DNA from: Bacteroidales bacterium
GTDB lineage: Bacteria; Bacteroidota; Bacteroidia; Bacteroidales; UBA932
Length of the DNA: 9,133 bases
Direction: 5' to 3'
NCBI GenBank assembly: GCA_004552115.1
Contig: SFPH01000098.1
Span: forward strand, 1-9,133
The position numbers and the translations under genes were made by a program. Numbering within the stretch: position 1 is the first letter of the stretch; each line of letters starts with the position of its first letter. Positions 1-7,472 of this stretch are shown piece after piece. Below the pieces are notes generated by a model. That model made no database searches, was not told where the DNA came from, and saw only the letters and a list, made by a program, of their open reading frames with translations.

Positions 1-2672
1 AGAGAGAGGTCTTTCCACCGGAGGGTGGTATTGAATCCCATTGTGAACTTAGGGTCGGCATAGCCGATGATTTCCTCCTCTGTAGAGGATACTACAGGGA
101 ATCCTGTTGTGGAATTCACGATGGTCTTTCCGTAGTACGGGCTATTCTCGTCGGTAACTGTCTCGTTCTTGTAGTATGTCCAGGTACCGAGTGGCTGGCC
201 CTTGATGGCCTTCAGCTGAACGCCTGCGGTGAGACCGTAGATGGTGGTCTCCTCAACGTCGTCCCAAAGTTCAATCACTTTGTTGTTGTTCTTTGAGAAG
301 GTGTAGCCAATCTGCCACTCCCAATCCTTCGTGCGTACCGGAACCGCTCCGACCGCGAGCTCGAATCCCTTGTTCTGAATCTTGCCGACATTTCTCACTC
401 GAGAGGTGTAACCTGACTCAGGAGAGAGGTTTGCGGAGATGATCTGGTTCTTCGTGTTCTTGTTGTAGTAAGCGAAGTCGAAACTCAATCTGTTCTGGAA
501 GAGTCGGAGGTCGATACCGAACTCGCCTTCAGTCGAGATTTCAGGCTTGAGGTCGGTAGAAGGCATCCTGGATGACTGCGCAAGACCTGAATAGCCGTTC
601 AAAGGCATTGTCAATGAGCCGAATCCGCCACCTGCGCTTGCGAGATAGTAGTAGCTTGAGGTCATATAAGGTGATGCGTCATTACCGGTCTCACCGTAAC
701 CTCCCCTGATCTTGAGGAAACTGAGAACATTATTCTGCAGGGCAGGGAAGAGTTCGGTCAGAATGACTGAAGCATTGGCTCCCCAGTAGAAGAATGAGTT
801 TGCATCAATCGGGAGGGTGGATGACCAGTCATTACGTGCGGAGAGGGTAATGTATACGGCATCCTTGAATCCGAAGTCTGCCTGTCCGTAAACACCCACG
901 AGACGTCTCTTGCTGATGCTTGAGCTTGCGGTCGGAGTCATTCCGCTGGTGTTGCTGAAGCTTGGCCAGTTTTCCTTTGCAAGACCGGTAAGGTAACCTG
1001 ACATTGCCTCAGCAGCCCTCTGGTTGATGTTCCAGCCCGCCACTGCATTGATGGTCCATTTCTCCTTGATTCTGTAGTCGGCGTTGAGGAGAACATTGGC
1101 ATCGATCTGGCTGCTTCTGTAACTGTATTCCGAGTATGAACCCAGCTCCTCGGCTGCGCCTTCATCACTGGCATAGGAGCCAGGATTGAATTTCCAGATG
1201 TCATTGTATGTCTTCTGGACTGAGCTGGAGAAGTCACCTCCGAAGCGGCCGATGGCCTTCAGACCCTTGATGATCTGGATTCCGGCCTCGAGATTACCGT
1301 AAACCCTGTTGTCGCTGAAGGTTGAGTAGTTGTGGTCGAGGACCCACCAAGGGTTCTGTGCGTAAGGAGTGTAGTAGTTGTCAGCGTTGTTGTAAATGTT
1401 GTGGTAGTCCCGGAGGTCTGCATAGTCCACGTCCACAGGGTACTGGAGAATGTCGTTGTAGATGGTGGAACCGTCTCCGCCCTGACCGCCCATCGCATTG
1501 CGGCTGTCCTTGCGGACGAAGTTGAGACCGTAGTTGAGCCAGGCTGCACCCTGCTTGATCTTCGTGTTACCCCTTACGGAGATATTGTTTCTCTTGTAGT
1601 AGTCGTTGTTGCCAGGGAGAATACCGTTGGAGTAAACGTTACCATATGAAACCACGAATCCGGTGGAAGCGGAACCTCCCTTCACAGTTACTGTATTGGT
1701 GGTCTCGAATCCGGTGTCGTAGAAGTTCTTGAGAGAGTTCTTTGCATAAGAGTAAGGCTTGATGCTCTCCTCTGCGCCATTGTACCAGTTGGCACCCGGA
1801 CGCCAGTAGTGATCCCTTCCGTCAAGAAGGTTACCCCAGGAACCGTTCTCGGTAGGGGACCAGTTCTCGAATAGATTGCCCTTGTAGCTGTAATACCAGC
1901 CCTGTCCGAAAAGATTCTGGAGCTGAGGAATTCTCAAAACCGAGCTTGCGGTGAATGCGCCGTCGTAGGTTACGGTAATGTCTTCGTTCTGGATACCCTT
2001 CTTGGTGGTGATGATGATGGCGCCGTTACCTGCGCGAGAACCGTAAAGGGCGGTTGCGGATGCTCCCTTGAGGACGGTGATGGACTCGATGTCCTCCGGG
2101 TTTATGTCGGCTGCCATATTACCGAAGTCAACGGCATTGTTCAAATCCTGTGTACCCATAGTGGTGTTGGACACAGGAACACCGTCTATAACGTACAGTG
2201 GCTGGTTGCTTCCGGTGATGGAAGAATAACCTCTGACGATGACTTTCTGGGATGTACCTGTACCGCCGGAAGAAGAAACCTGCATACCTGCGACCTTGCC
2301 TGCAAGACCGGTGAGAGCGTCAGCTGCGTGGCCTCTGGTGATGTCGTCTGAGCGTACAGTGGTAGATGCGTAACCGAGAGCCTTCTCCGACCTTGTAAGA
2401 CCGGTGGCTGTGATGACTGACTGGCTGAGGCCGATTGCATCTTCGGACATCTTGACGTCAATGACGGTGCGTCCCATTACCGGAACTTTCATCGTCTGCA
2501 TACCGATACAGGAATAAACGAGATGGCTCTGGTCTGAACGTACTACCATTGAGTACTGACCGTCAGCGTTAGTAGTAGTTCCGATTCCGGTTCCTTCTAC
2601 GAGAACAGCTACTCCCGGGAGAGGATTGCCGTCGGAATCAGAAACTGTATACTGCGAGCAGAAATAGTACAA
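1..2672 (-). CDS. SusC/RagA-family TonB-dependent outer-membrane receptor, 3' end outside window, 5' end frameshifted
   Basis: This is an outer-membrane receptor of the SusC/RagA family, which imports glycans, peptides or other large nutrients with a SusD-like lipoprotein and TonB energy. I translated it from 2672 to 1 and found no stop (about 890 residues). Numbering from the TTG at 2672, a carboxypeptidase-regulatory-like beta domain spans about 9-75 (SDSDGNPLPGVAV). A SusC signature follows (SVITATGLTRSEKALGYA, about 85-102), then the plug (ALTGLAGKVAGMQV, VIVRGYSSITGSNQPLYVID, ESITVLKGASATALYGSRAG, to about 226) and the barrel. The last visible residues (DPKFTMGFNTTLRWKDLSL) usually lie 100-200 residues before the C-terminus. 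The start is anomalous. TTG is the only start codon in the body frame ahead of the beta domain, and it gives no signal peptide, while a clear signal-peptide start at 2688/2682 is in another frame. It may be a pseudogene, an assembly error or a displaced start. Substrate cannot be told. Confidence 0.9.
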   Translation of the reverse strand, partial: MYYFCSQYTVSDSDGNPLPGVAVLVEGTGIGTTTNADGQYSMVVRSDQSHLVYSCIGMQTMKVPVMGRTVIDVKMSEDAIGLSQSVITATGLTRSEKALGYASTTVRSDDITRGHAADALTGLAGKVAGMQVSSSGGTGTSQKVIVRGYSSITGSNQPLYVIDGVPVSNTTMGTQDLNNAVDFGNMAADINPEDIESITVLKGASATALYGSRAGNGAIIITTKKGIQNEDITVTYDGAFTASSVLRIPQLQNLFGQGWYYSYKGNLFENWSPTENGSWGNLLDGRDHYWRPGANWYNGAEESIKPYSYAKNSLKNFYDTGFETTNTVTVKGGSASTGFVVSYGNVYSNGILPGNNDYYKRNNISVRGNTKIKQGAAWLNYGLNFVRKDSRNAMGGQGGDGSTIYNDILQYPVDVDYADLRDYHNIYNNADNYYTPYAQNPWWVLDHNYSTFSDNRVYGNLEAGIQIIKGLKAIGRFGGDFSSSVQKTYNDIWKFNPGSYASDEGAAEELGSYSEYSYRSSQIDANVLLNADYRIKEKWTINAVAGWNINQRAAEAMSGYLTGLAKENWPSFSNTSGMTPTASSSISKRRLVGVYGQADFGFKDAVYITLSARNDWSSTLPIDANSFFYWGANASVILTELFPALQNNVLSFLKIRGGYGETGNDASPYMTSSYYYLASAGGGFGSLTMPLNGYSGLAQSSRMPSTDLKPEISTEGEFGIDLRLFQNRLSFDFAYYNKNTKNQIISANLSPESGYTSRVRNVGKIQNKGFELAVGAVPVRTKDWEWQIGYTFSKNNNKVIELWDDVEETTIYGLTAGVQLKAIKGQPLGTWTYYKNETVTDENSPYYGKTIVNSTTGFPVVSSTEEEIIGYADPKFTMGFNTTLRWKDLS

Positions 2673-2688
2673 TTTTTTTCATAAGCAT
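2638..2688 (-). other. Orphaned signal-peptide start of the SusC-like gene
   Basis: From ATG 2688 (second ATG at 2682) the frame reads MLMKKIVLFLLAVYSF and then stops at TGA 2640-2638. Two lysines followed by a hydrophobic stretch are the start of a typical SusC signal peptide, and it sits at the expected distance from the promoter at 2723-2754. The receptor body resumes at once in another frame (QYTVSDSDG). The rest of the signal peptide, the cleavage site and the first strand of the beta domain appear to be missing. I read this as the original 5' end of the receptor gene separated by a deletion that is not a multiple of three, rather than as an independent small gene. Confidence 0.6.
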
Positions 2689-2722
2689 AACTAGTTTAAC
2701 ACAAAAATTAATTTCTCACCCG

Positions 2723-2754
2723 CAAATGTTGGAAATTAAAATGTGAAAAACAAA
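2723..2754 (-). promoter_or_regulatory. Bacteroidetes-type promoter of the SusC-like gene
   Basis: On the minus strand TTTG (2754-2751) is followed by 20 nt and then AACATTTG (2730-2723). This fits the Bacteroidetes consensus TTTG-N19-21-TAnnTTTG with one mismatch in the -7 element. Transcription would start a few bases beyond 2723, giving a leader of about 30 nt before the ATGs at 2688/2682. That supports those ATGs as the original start. Confidence 0.6.
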
Positions 2755-2820
2755 TGGCCGTAACTGCCTTGCAGGTAATATAATATAACTTTGTCCGGGC
2801 CAATTGGACGGTTTTGGGTT

Positions 2821-2879
2821 AAAAAATTCTGCCGATTTCTGACAAATTGAAACCAATTTGTAAAAAAAATCGGCAGAAT
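2821..2879 (-). terminator. Strong hairpin terminator downstream of lspA
   Basis: A perfect 13-bp inverted repeat (2826-2838 with 2867-2879, ATTCTGCCGATTT) encloses a second perfect 8-bp stem (2843-2850 with 2854-2861, with a 3- to 4-nt loop depending on pairing). Read on the minus strand, the outer stem is followed by five T residues (2825-2821). This is the layout of an intrinsic terminator for transcription arriving from lspA. On the plus strand no T run follows, so it should act in one direction. It separates the ileS operon from the SusC-like gene. Confidence 0.7.
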
Positions 2880-2889
2880 GTAAATTTTG

Positions 2890-2910
2890 AAAAAATTGCG
2901 AAAAATCGCA
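2890..2910 (-). terminator. Short proximal terminator just after lspA
   Basis: Read on the minus strand, TGCGA (2910-2906), a TTTT loop and TCGCA (2901-2897) form a 5-bp stem followed by A and six T residues (2895-2890). It begins 20 nt after the lspA stop codon. The stem is short, so it may leak, with the stronger hairpin at 2821-2879 as backup. Confidence 0.55.
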
Positions 2911-2930
2911 GAATCAAGCAGTTGAACGTA

Positions 2931-3626
2931 TTATCTTGCCTGCTTTTTATTGTTAGAATCTGTAACCTTCCCCTCGGCCTCGGTCGTGAAGAACCGGTAC
3001 TGGAAGAGAATCAGGTATGCGGCACCCACTGTGACGCAGCTGTCTGCAAAGTTGAATACGGGTTCGAAGAACCTGAATGGCCTGCCACCGATTACCGGCA
3101 TCCAGTCCGGCCATACAGTGTCGATAAGAGGGAAGTAGAACATGTCCACGACCTTGCCGAACATCACCGGGGCATAGCTGCCGCCGAATTCGGCCACGGC
3201 CGTCCTTGTGGACTCGGAGAAAAGCTGTCCGTACGCCAGACAGTCGATGATGTTGCCCAGGGCCCCGGCCGTGATTATGGTCAGGCCGACGAGGACTCCT
3301 GTCGGCACTTTTATATACTGCTTCTCCCCGTTGCTGTCTTTCCCGGTGCAGTATCCTCTGCGGACAAGACCGGTAATCCACCAGCAGAGGAAGCCGAATA
3401 GGCAGATCCGGAAGGTGGTGAGGAGGAACTTTCCGAACATTCCCCCGAACTTCATTCCGAATGCCATTCCCTCGTTCTCTATGAACAGTATCTGGAACCA
3501 GTTCCCGATGACGCTGAAATGCTCTCCTATGGACATATTGGTCTTGACCAGGATTTTGATTACCTGGTCAATGACTACCAATACGATTCCGAGAATGAGC
3601 AGCCACCTGCCCTTGGATATTTTCAT
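2931..3626 (-). CDS. lspA: Lipoprotein signal peptidase (signal peptidase II)
   Basis: LspA is the inner-membrane aspartyl protease that removes the signal peptide of diacylated prolipoproteins at the lipobox cysteine. The 231-residue protein has an N-terminal membrane helix ending in the conserved IDQVIK segment (19-24), the NEGMAFG motif (51-57), a second helix (about 65-88), ALGNIID (122-128) and FNFAD (191-195). Asp128 and Asp195 match the catalytic pair. It is longer than the roughly 160-residue proteobacterial enzymes because of a polar loop at about 89-107 and extra sequence between the two aspartates (about 130-188), including GKVVDMFYFP. To my knowledge these additions are usual in Bacteroidetes. 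The start ATG lies 4 nt after the dksA-like stop, with AAGG just upstream, so it is the last gene of the ileS operon and is followed by two terminators. Outer-membrane SusD-type lipoproteins would be among its clients. Confidence 0.96.
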   Translation of the reverse strand: MKISKGRWLLILGIVLVVIDQVIKILVKTNMSIGEHFSVIGNWFQILFIENEGMAFGMKFGGMFGKFLLTTFRICLFGFLCWWITGLVRRGYCTGKDSNGEKQYIKVPTGVLVGLTIITAGALGNIIDCLAYGQLFSESTRTAVAEFGGSYAPVMFGKVVDMFYFPLIDTVWPDWMPVIGGRPFRFFEPVFNFADSCVTVGAAYLILFQYRFFTTEAEGKVTDSNNKKQAR

Positions 3627-3630
3627 AACC

Positions 3631-4056
3631 TTATTTTCTGGACATCTTCTCCTTGGCCTCCACGGTCAGGGTGGCGTGCGGCACGAGACGGAGCCTCTCC
3701 TTAGGGATGAGCTTTCCGGTCACGCGGCATACGCCATAGGTCTTGTTCTCGATTCTGACGAGGGCTGCCTCAAGGTTCTGGATGAACTTGTACTGGCGCT
3801 GTGCGAGCTGGCTGGCCTCCTCCCGGGAGAGCTGCATAGCCCCGTCGTCCTCGACTGTCTTGAAGGAAGGGGTAGTGTCCTCGATGTCGTTGTTGCCGTT
3901 GTTCATCACTACCTTCCTCAGTGTATTGTATTCCTGCTTGGCCTTTTCAAGCATATCAAGGATGATGGACTTGAACTCGGCGAGTTCCTCATCGCTGTAG
4001 CGGGTCTTCTCAGAAACCTCGCTGCCATTCAGTTTGTTCAAGAATCTTGCCTTCAT
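3631..4056 (-). CDS. dksA: DksA/TraR-family RNA polymerase-binding regulator lacking the zinc-finger cysteines
   Basis: DksA/TraR proteins insert a coiled coil into the secondary channel of RNA polymerase and adjust transcription, often with ppGpp. This 141-residue protein has a long helical region (about 20-105, e.g. ELAEFKSIILDMLEKAKQEY and ASQLAQRQYKFIQNLEAALV) and the C-terminal family motif ENKTYGVCRVTGKLIPKERL ending in PHAT. The classical four-cysteine zinc finger is degenerate: only Cys110 remains, the second position is Thr, and the last pair is absent. Cysteine-poor versions are, as far as I know, normal in Bacteroidetes. I chose ATG 4056, which overlaps the end of ileS by 47 nt. 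An upstream in-frame ATG at 4140 would add 28 residues that look like ileS read in another frame. The conserved region begins near SEKTRYSD (15-22), so a TTG at 4041 is a weaker alternative. The overlap suggests coupled translation with ileS. Confidence 0.9.
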   Translation of the reverse strand: MKARFLNKLNGSEVSEKTRYSDEELAEFKSIILDMLEKAKQEYNTLRKVVMNNGNNDIEDTTPSFKTVEDDGAMQLSREEASQLAQRQYKFIQNLEAALVRIENKTYGVCRVTGKLIPKERLRLVPHATLTVEAKEKMSRK

Positions 4057-7000
4057 TCCACTCCACTTCCGCAGCCTTTTCGCCGGCTTCGGCAGCAGGC
4101 CTGGTCTCAATGGAGAGAGAGAGGGTCTGGGTTGCGACATAGTCCTTGTATGATGCGAGCGCAGCGGTTATTTCTTCCAATGCTTCGCCGTCGGCGTAAA
4201 TCCTTACGTCCACCTTGTCTGTCACCTCGAATCCGCTGTCCTTCCTGAGGTTCTGGATGCGGTTCACGAGTTCGCGGGCGACGCCTTCATTCCTGAGCTG
4301 TTCGCTTACCTCAATGTCGAGGGCGATGGTGAGAGCGCCTTCCGATGCCACGAGCCATCCCGGCATGTCCTCGGAGGAAATCATATAGTCTCCCGGATTG
4401 AGGATGACTTCTCCCTCAGGCAGGTTCAGGCTGTATGCCGCACCTGCAGTCTCGGCATTCTGGATGGCATTGATGACATGCTGGTCCATTGCGGCGAATG
4501 CGGAGGCGATCTCCTTCATTCTCTTGCCGTAAACCTTGCCGAGAGTCTTGAAGTTCGGCTTGATCTTCTTCGTGATGATGCCTGTGGTATCTGAGATGAA
4601 CTCGGCTTCCTTCACATTGACTTCGCCGAGGATGATGTCCTTCACTTTCTCAAGCTGCCCTCTCACCTTGTCGGATATGACAGGGATGACGAGCTTCGAG
4701 AGCGGCTGGCGCACCTTGATGTTGACCTTGCGCCTGAGGGCGAGCACCATTGAGGATGCCCTCTGGGCGAGTTCCATCCTTTCCTCGAGGTCCTTGTCGA
4801 TAAGGCTGCAGTCCGGTTCCGGCATCATTGCGTAATGAACGGATTCCTCCCCGTCCGGAACAAGGTCGAGATAGAGCCTGTCCATGAAGAACGGCGCGAT
4901 AGGGGCGGAGAGTACGGCAATGTTCCTGAGCACCTCGTACAATGTCTGGTAGGCGGCGAGCTTGTCCCTGTCGGAGCCGCTGCCCCAGAAACGCTTCCTG
5001 TTCAGACGGACGTACCAGTTGCTGACGTGGTCGCAGACGAAATCCTGGATCAGCCTGCCGGCAAGGGTCACATCATAGTCCTCGTAGGCTGCCCTGACGT
5101 CCTTGATGAGGGTGTTCATGAGCGAGATGATCCACCTGTCGATTTCCGGGCGATCGCTGTACGGAACTGCCGGAGCCTTCGGGTCGAAGTTGTCAAGGTT
5201 GGCGTAGAGGGCGAAGAATGAATATGTATTGTAAAGGGTTCCGAAGAATTTCCTCCTGACCTCGTCCACTCCCGCCTCATCGTAGCGGAGATTGTCCCAA
5301 GGCTGGGAGTTGGTGAGCATATACCATCTCACCGCATCTGCGCCGTATTTGTCTATCTGGGAGAACGGATCCACGGCATTGCCGAGACGCTTGCTCATCT
5401 TGTCCCCGTTCTTGTCGAGAACGAGACCGTTGGAGATGACGCGCCTGAATGCAGGGGTGCCGCTGATCATCGTGTGAATCGCATGCAGAGTGTAGAACCA
5501 GCCCCTGGTCTGGTCAACGCCTTCGGCAATGAAGTCGGCCGTGCAGCCGAACTTGTCCGAGCCGAGGTTGCGGAGACCCTCCTGGGCATATGGCATGGCA
5601 CCGGAGTCGAACCACACGTCAATGAGATCGCTCTCGCGGACCATCTTGCGGCCGGAGTCGGAAACCAGGAAAATATTGTCCACGTAAGGCCTGTGGAGAT
5701 CGATGAGGTCGTAGTTCTCCCTGCTCATGTCCTCAGGATTGAATCCCTTGTCCTTCAATGGATTGCTTGCCATTATCCCGGCAGCCACGGCCTTCTCGAT
5801 TTCGGCATTGAGTTCCTTTACGGAGCCTATGCATTTCTCTTCCTTGCCGTCCTCCGTACGCCAGATAGGGAGCGGTGTGCCCCAGAAGCGGCTTCTCGAG
5901 AGGTTCCAGTCCTGGATGTTCTCCAGCCATTTTCCGAAACGGCCTGTTCCGGTGGCCTCAGGCTTCCAGGTGATGGTCTCATTGAGCTTCATCATTTCCT
6001 CACGCACTGCGGAGGCCTTGATGAACCAGCTGTCGAGAGGGTAGTAGAGCACCGGCTTGTCCGTTCTCCAGCAATGCGGATAGTTGTGGACGTGCTTCTC
6101 GATGCGGAAGGCCTTGCCCTGCTGCTTGAGCATTACGCAGAGGTCGATGTCGAGGGTAGGGTCGTCCGGCTTGAGATTCGGGTCGTATGCGTTCTTGACG
6201 AAACGTCCGGCGTATTCGCCGTAAAGCTCCTCATTGACATTGTTCTTCCTGTATTCGGCATCCATTTCCCCGAGAGTGAAGAAACGGCCCTGCTTGTCCA
6301 CCTGGGCCGAGAGGTTGCCGTCAGCGTCCTTCACCCAGATGCCCGGCACTCCCGCAGCCTTGGCCACGCGGGCGTCGTCCGCACCGAATGTAGGGGCGAT
6401 GTGCACGATTCCGGTACCGTCCTCGGTGGTCACATAGTCTCCGAGGATGACCTTGAAAGCGCCGTCTGTCTCAGGCTTGAACCATGGGATGAGCTGGTGG
6501 TATGAGATGCCTGCGAGCTCGCTGCCCTTGAATTCGCCCTCGAGTACCCTGAACGGGGTCTTGCCGTTGAACCATACCGGAAGAAGTGCCTTGGCCACGA
6601 TGTAGATGGCTTCCTCCCCGCTGTATGGATTTGCGGAGGCAACCCTTACATAGTCAATGTTGGGGCCGACGCAAAGCGCTGTGTTTGAAGGCAATGTCCA
6701 TGGAGTCGTGGTCCAGGCGATGAAGAATACCGGCAGAGTTTCGCAGCCGAAGAGCTTCTGGGACTTCTCGTCCTTGATCACCTCGAACTGGGCTGCGGCT
6801 GTGGTATCCTTCACGTCCCTGTAGCATCCCGGCTGGTTGAGCTCGTGGGAGCTGAGTCCGGTTCCTGCTGCAGGGGAGTATGGCTGGATTGTGAATCCCT
6901 TGTAGAGGAGGCCCTTGTCGTAAATCTTCTTCAGAAGATACCAGAGGGTCTCGATGTATCTGTTGTCATAGGTGATGTAAGGGTCGTTCATGTCCACCCA

Positions 7001-7420
7001 GTAGCCGATGCGCTCAGTGAGCGACACCCACTCCTTTGTATATTTCATCACCTCAGTGCGGCAGGCCCTGTTGTATTCCTCCACACTGATCTTGTGTCCG
7101 ATGTCTTCCTTCGTGATGCCGAGCTTCTTCTCCACGCCCAGCTCGACAGGCAGTCCGTGGGTGTCCCAGCCTGCGCGGCGGTTCACCTTGAAGCCGGTCT
7201 GAGTCTTGTATCTGCAGATGGCGTCCTTGATAGAGCGGGCCATTACATGATGGATTCCAGGCATGCCGTTGGCGGATGGCGGACCCTCGAAGAAAATGAA
7301 TTCCGGCGCACCTTCCCTCACCTCGAGGGATTTCTCGAAAGCGCGGTTCTTCTTCCATCTTTCAAGCACCTCATTGCCGGTGCCGACCAGATCAAGACCC
7401 TTGTACTCTTTGAATGTCAT
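4010..7420 (-). CDS. ileS: Isoleucyl-tRNA synthetase (long, eukaryote-like type)
   Basis: Cytoplasmic class I synthetase that charges tRNA-Ile with isoleucine and removes mischarged valine. The 1136-residue protein has FFEGPPSANGMPGIHHV with the HIGH-type motif at 54-58, GWDTHGLPVE (84-93), and the CP1 editing domain with TTTPWTLPSN (237-246) and GTGIVHIAPTFGADDA (335-350). WFDSGAMPY (603-611) and the KMSKR loop (674-678) follow. The anticodon-binding domain includes SNWYVRLNRKRFW (800-812) and NIKVRQPL (900-907). The C-terminus lacks the four-cysteine zinc-binding tail of E. coli-type IleRS, and GWDTHG replaces GWDCHG. Both point to the longer type-2 class shared with eukaryotes and archaea, a class associated with low mupirocin sensitivity; resistance here is inference. 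It is the first gene of the operon, with a near-perfect promoter at 7473-7504 and a leader of about 45 nt. Confidence 0.98.
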   Translation of the reverse strand: MTFKEYKGLDLVGTGNEVLERWKKNRAFEKSLEVREGAPEFIFFEGPPSANGMPGIHHVMARSIKDAICRYKTQTGFKVNRRAGWDTHGLPVELGVEKKLGITKEDIGHKISVEEYNRACRTEVMKYTKEWVSLTERIGYWVDMNDPYITYDNRYIETLWYLLKKIYDKGLLYKGFTIQPYSPAAGTGLSSHELNQPGCYRDVKDTTAAAQFEVIKDEKSQKLFGCETLPVFFIAWTTTPWTLPSNTALCVGPNIDYVRVASANPYSGEEAIYIVAKALLPVWFNGKTPFRVLEGEFKGSELAGISYHQLIPWFKPETDGAFKVILGDYVTTEDGTGIVHIAPTFGADDARVAKAAGVPGIWVKDADGNLSAQVDKQGRFFTLGEMDAEYRKNNVNEELYGEYAGRFVKNAYDPNLKPDDPTLDIDLCVMLKQQGKAFRIEKHVHNYPHCWRTDKPVLYYPLDSWFIKASAVREEMMKLNETITWKPEATGTGRFGKWLENIQDWNLSRSRFWGTPLPIWRTEDGKEEKCIGSVKELNAEIEKAVAAGIMASNPLKDKGFNPEDMSRENYDLIDLHRPYVDNIFLVSDSGRKMVRESDLIDVWFDSGAMPYAQEGLRNLGSDKFGCTADFIAEGVDQTRGWFYTLHAIHTMISGTPAFRRVISNGLVLDKNGDKMSKRLGNAVDPFSQIDKYGADAVRWYMLTNSQPWDNLRYDEAGVDEVRRKFFGTLYNTYSFFALYANLDNFDPKAPAVPYSDRPEIDRWIISLMNTLIKDVRAAYEDYDVTLAGRLIQDFVCDHVSNWYVRLNRKRFWGSGSDRDKLAAYQTLYEVLRNIAVLSAPIAPFFMDRLYLDLVPDGEESVHYAMMPEPDCSLIDKDLEERMELAQRASSMVLALRRKVNIKVRQPLSKLVIPVISDKVRGQLEKVKDIILGEVNVKEAEFISDTTGIITKKIKPNFKTLGKVYGKRMKEIASAFAAMDQHVINAIQNAETAGAAYSLNLPEGEVILNPGDYMISSEDMPGWLVASEGALTIALDIEVSEQLRNEGVARELVNRIQNLRKDSGFEVTDKVDVRIYADGEALEEITAALASYKDYVATQTLSLSIETRPAAEAGEKAAEVEWNEGKILEQTEWQRGF

Positions 7421-7438
7421 ATTTTTTGTCTAATTTTG
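7409..7438 (+). promoter_or_regulatory. Probable promoter of cvpA-tsaB
   Basis: On the plus strand TAATTTTG (7431-7438) matches TAnnTTTG exactly. TTTG at 7409-7412 lies 18 nt upstream, one or two bases closer than usual, and falls inside the first codons of ileS. Transcription would start near 7443-7446, giving a leader of about 60 nt before the GTG at 7507. I see no other plus-strand TAnnTTTG before cvpA. Confidence 0.5.
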
Positions 7439-7443
7439 CGTTT

Positions 7444-7458
7444 CGGAACACAGTTCCG
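7444..7458. promoter_or_regulatory. Perfect 6-3-6 palindrome between the divergent ileS and cvpA promoters
   Basis: CGGAAC-ACA-GTTCCG is a perfect inverted repeat. It lies at the predicted start of the cvpA transcript and about 8-22 nt into the ileS transcript, so a protein bound there could control both. As RNA it would form a short hairpin in either leader. The position is suggestive, but no regulator is visible in the window. Confidence 0.4.
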
Positions 7459-7472
7459 GGTATAGTAGTCTG

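Noticed and set aside
2786..2793. Plus-strand TAACTTTG, a perfect -7 element in the intergenic region
   Set aside because: No TTTG lies 19-21 nt upstream and no plus-strand gene follows for more than 4 kb. An antisense or small RNA start is possible but unsupported.
2793..2809. GTCC-N9-GGAC containing CCAATTGG upstream of the receptor promoter
   Set aside because: It is a short palindrome in AT-rich DNA, with no second copy and no regulator gene nearby; chance is likely.
2847..3401. Open frame of 184 codons on the plus strand starting in the hairpin region
   Set aside because: It starts inside the lspA terminator and runs antisense to lspA, with no family resemblance.
4057..4140. 28-residue N-terminal extension of the dksA-like gene from ATG 4140
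   Set aside because: The added residues are a frame-shifted reading of the conserved ileS end and have no counterpart in DksA proteins that I recognise.
3208..4248. Open frame of 346 codons on the plus strand over lspA, dksA and the end of ileS
   Set aside because: It is antisense to three well-supported genes, and no recognisable protein motif is present.
5474..6505. Open frame of 343 codons on the plus strand inside ileS
   Set aside because: It is fully antisense to conserved IleRS sequence, with no promoter and a low-information composition.
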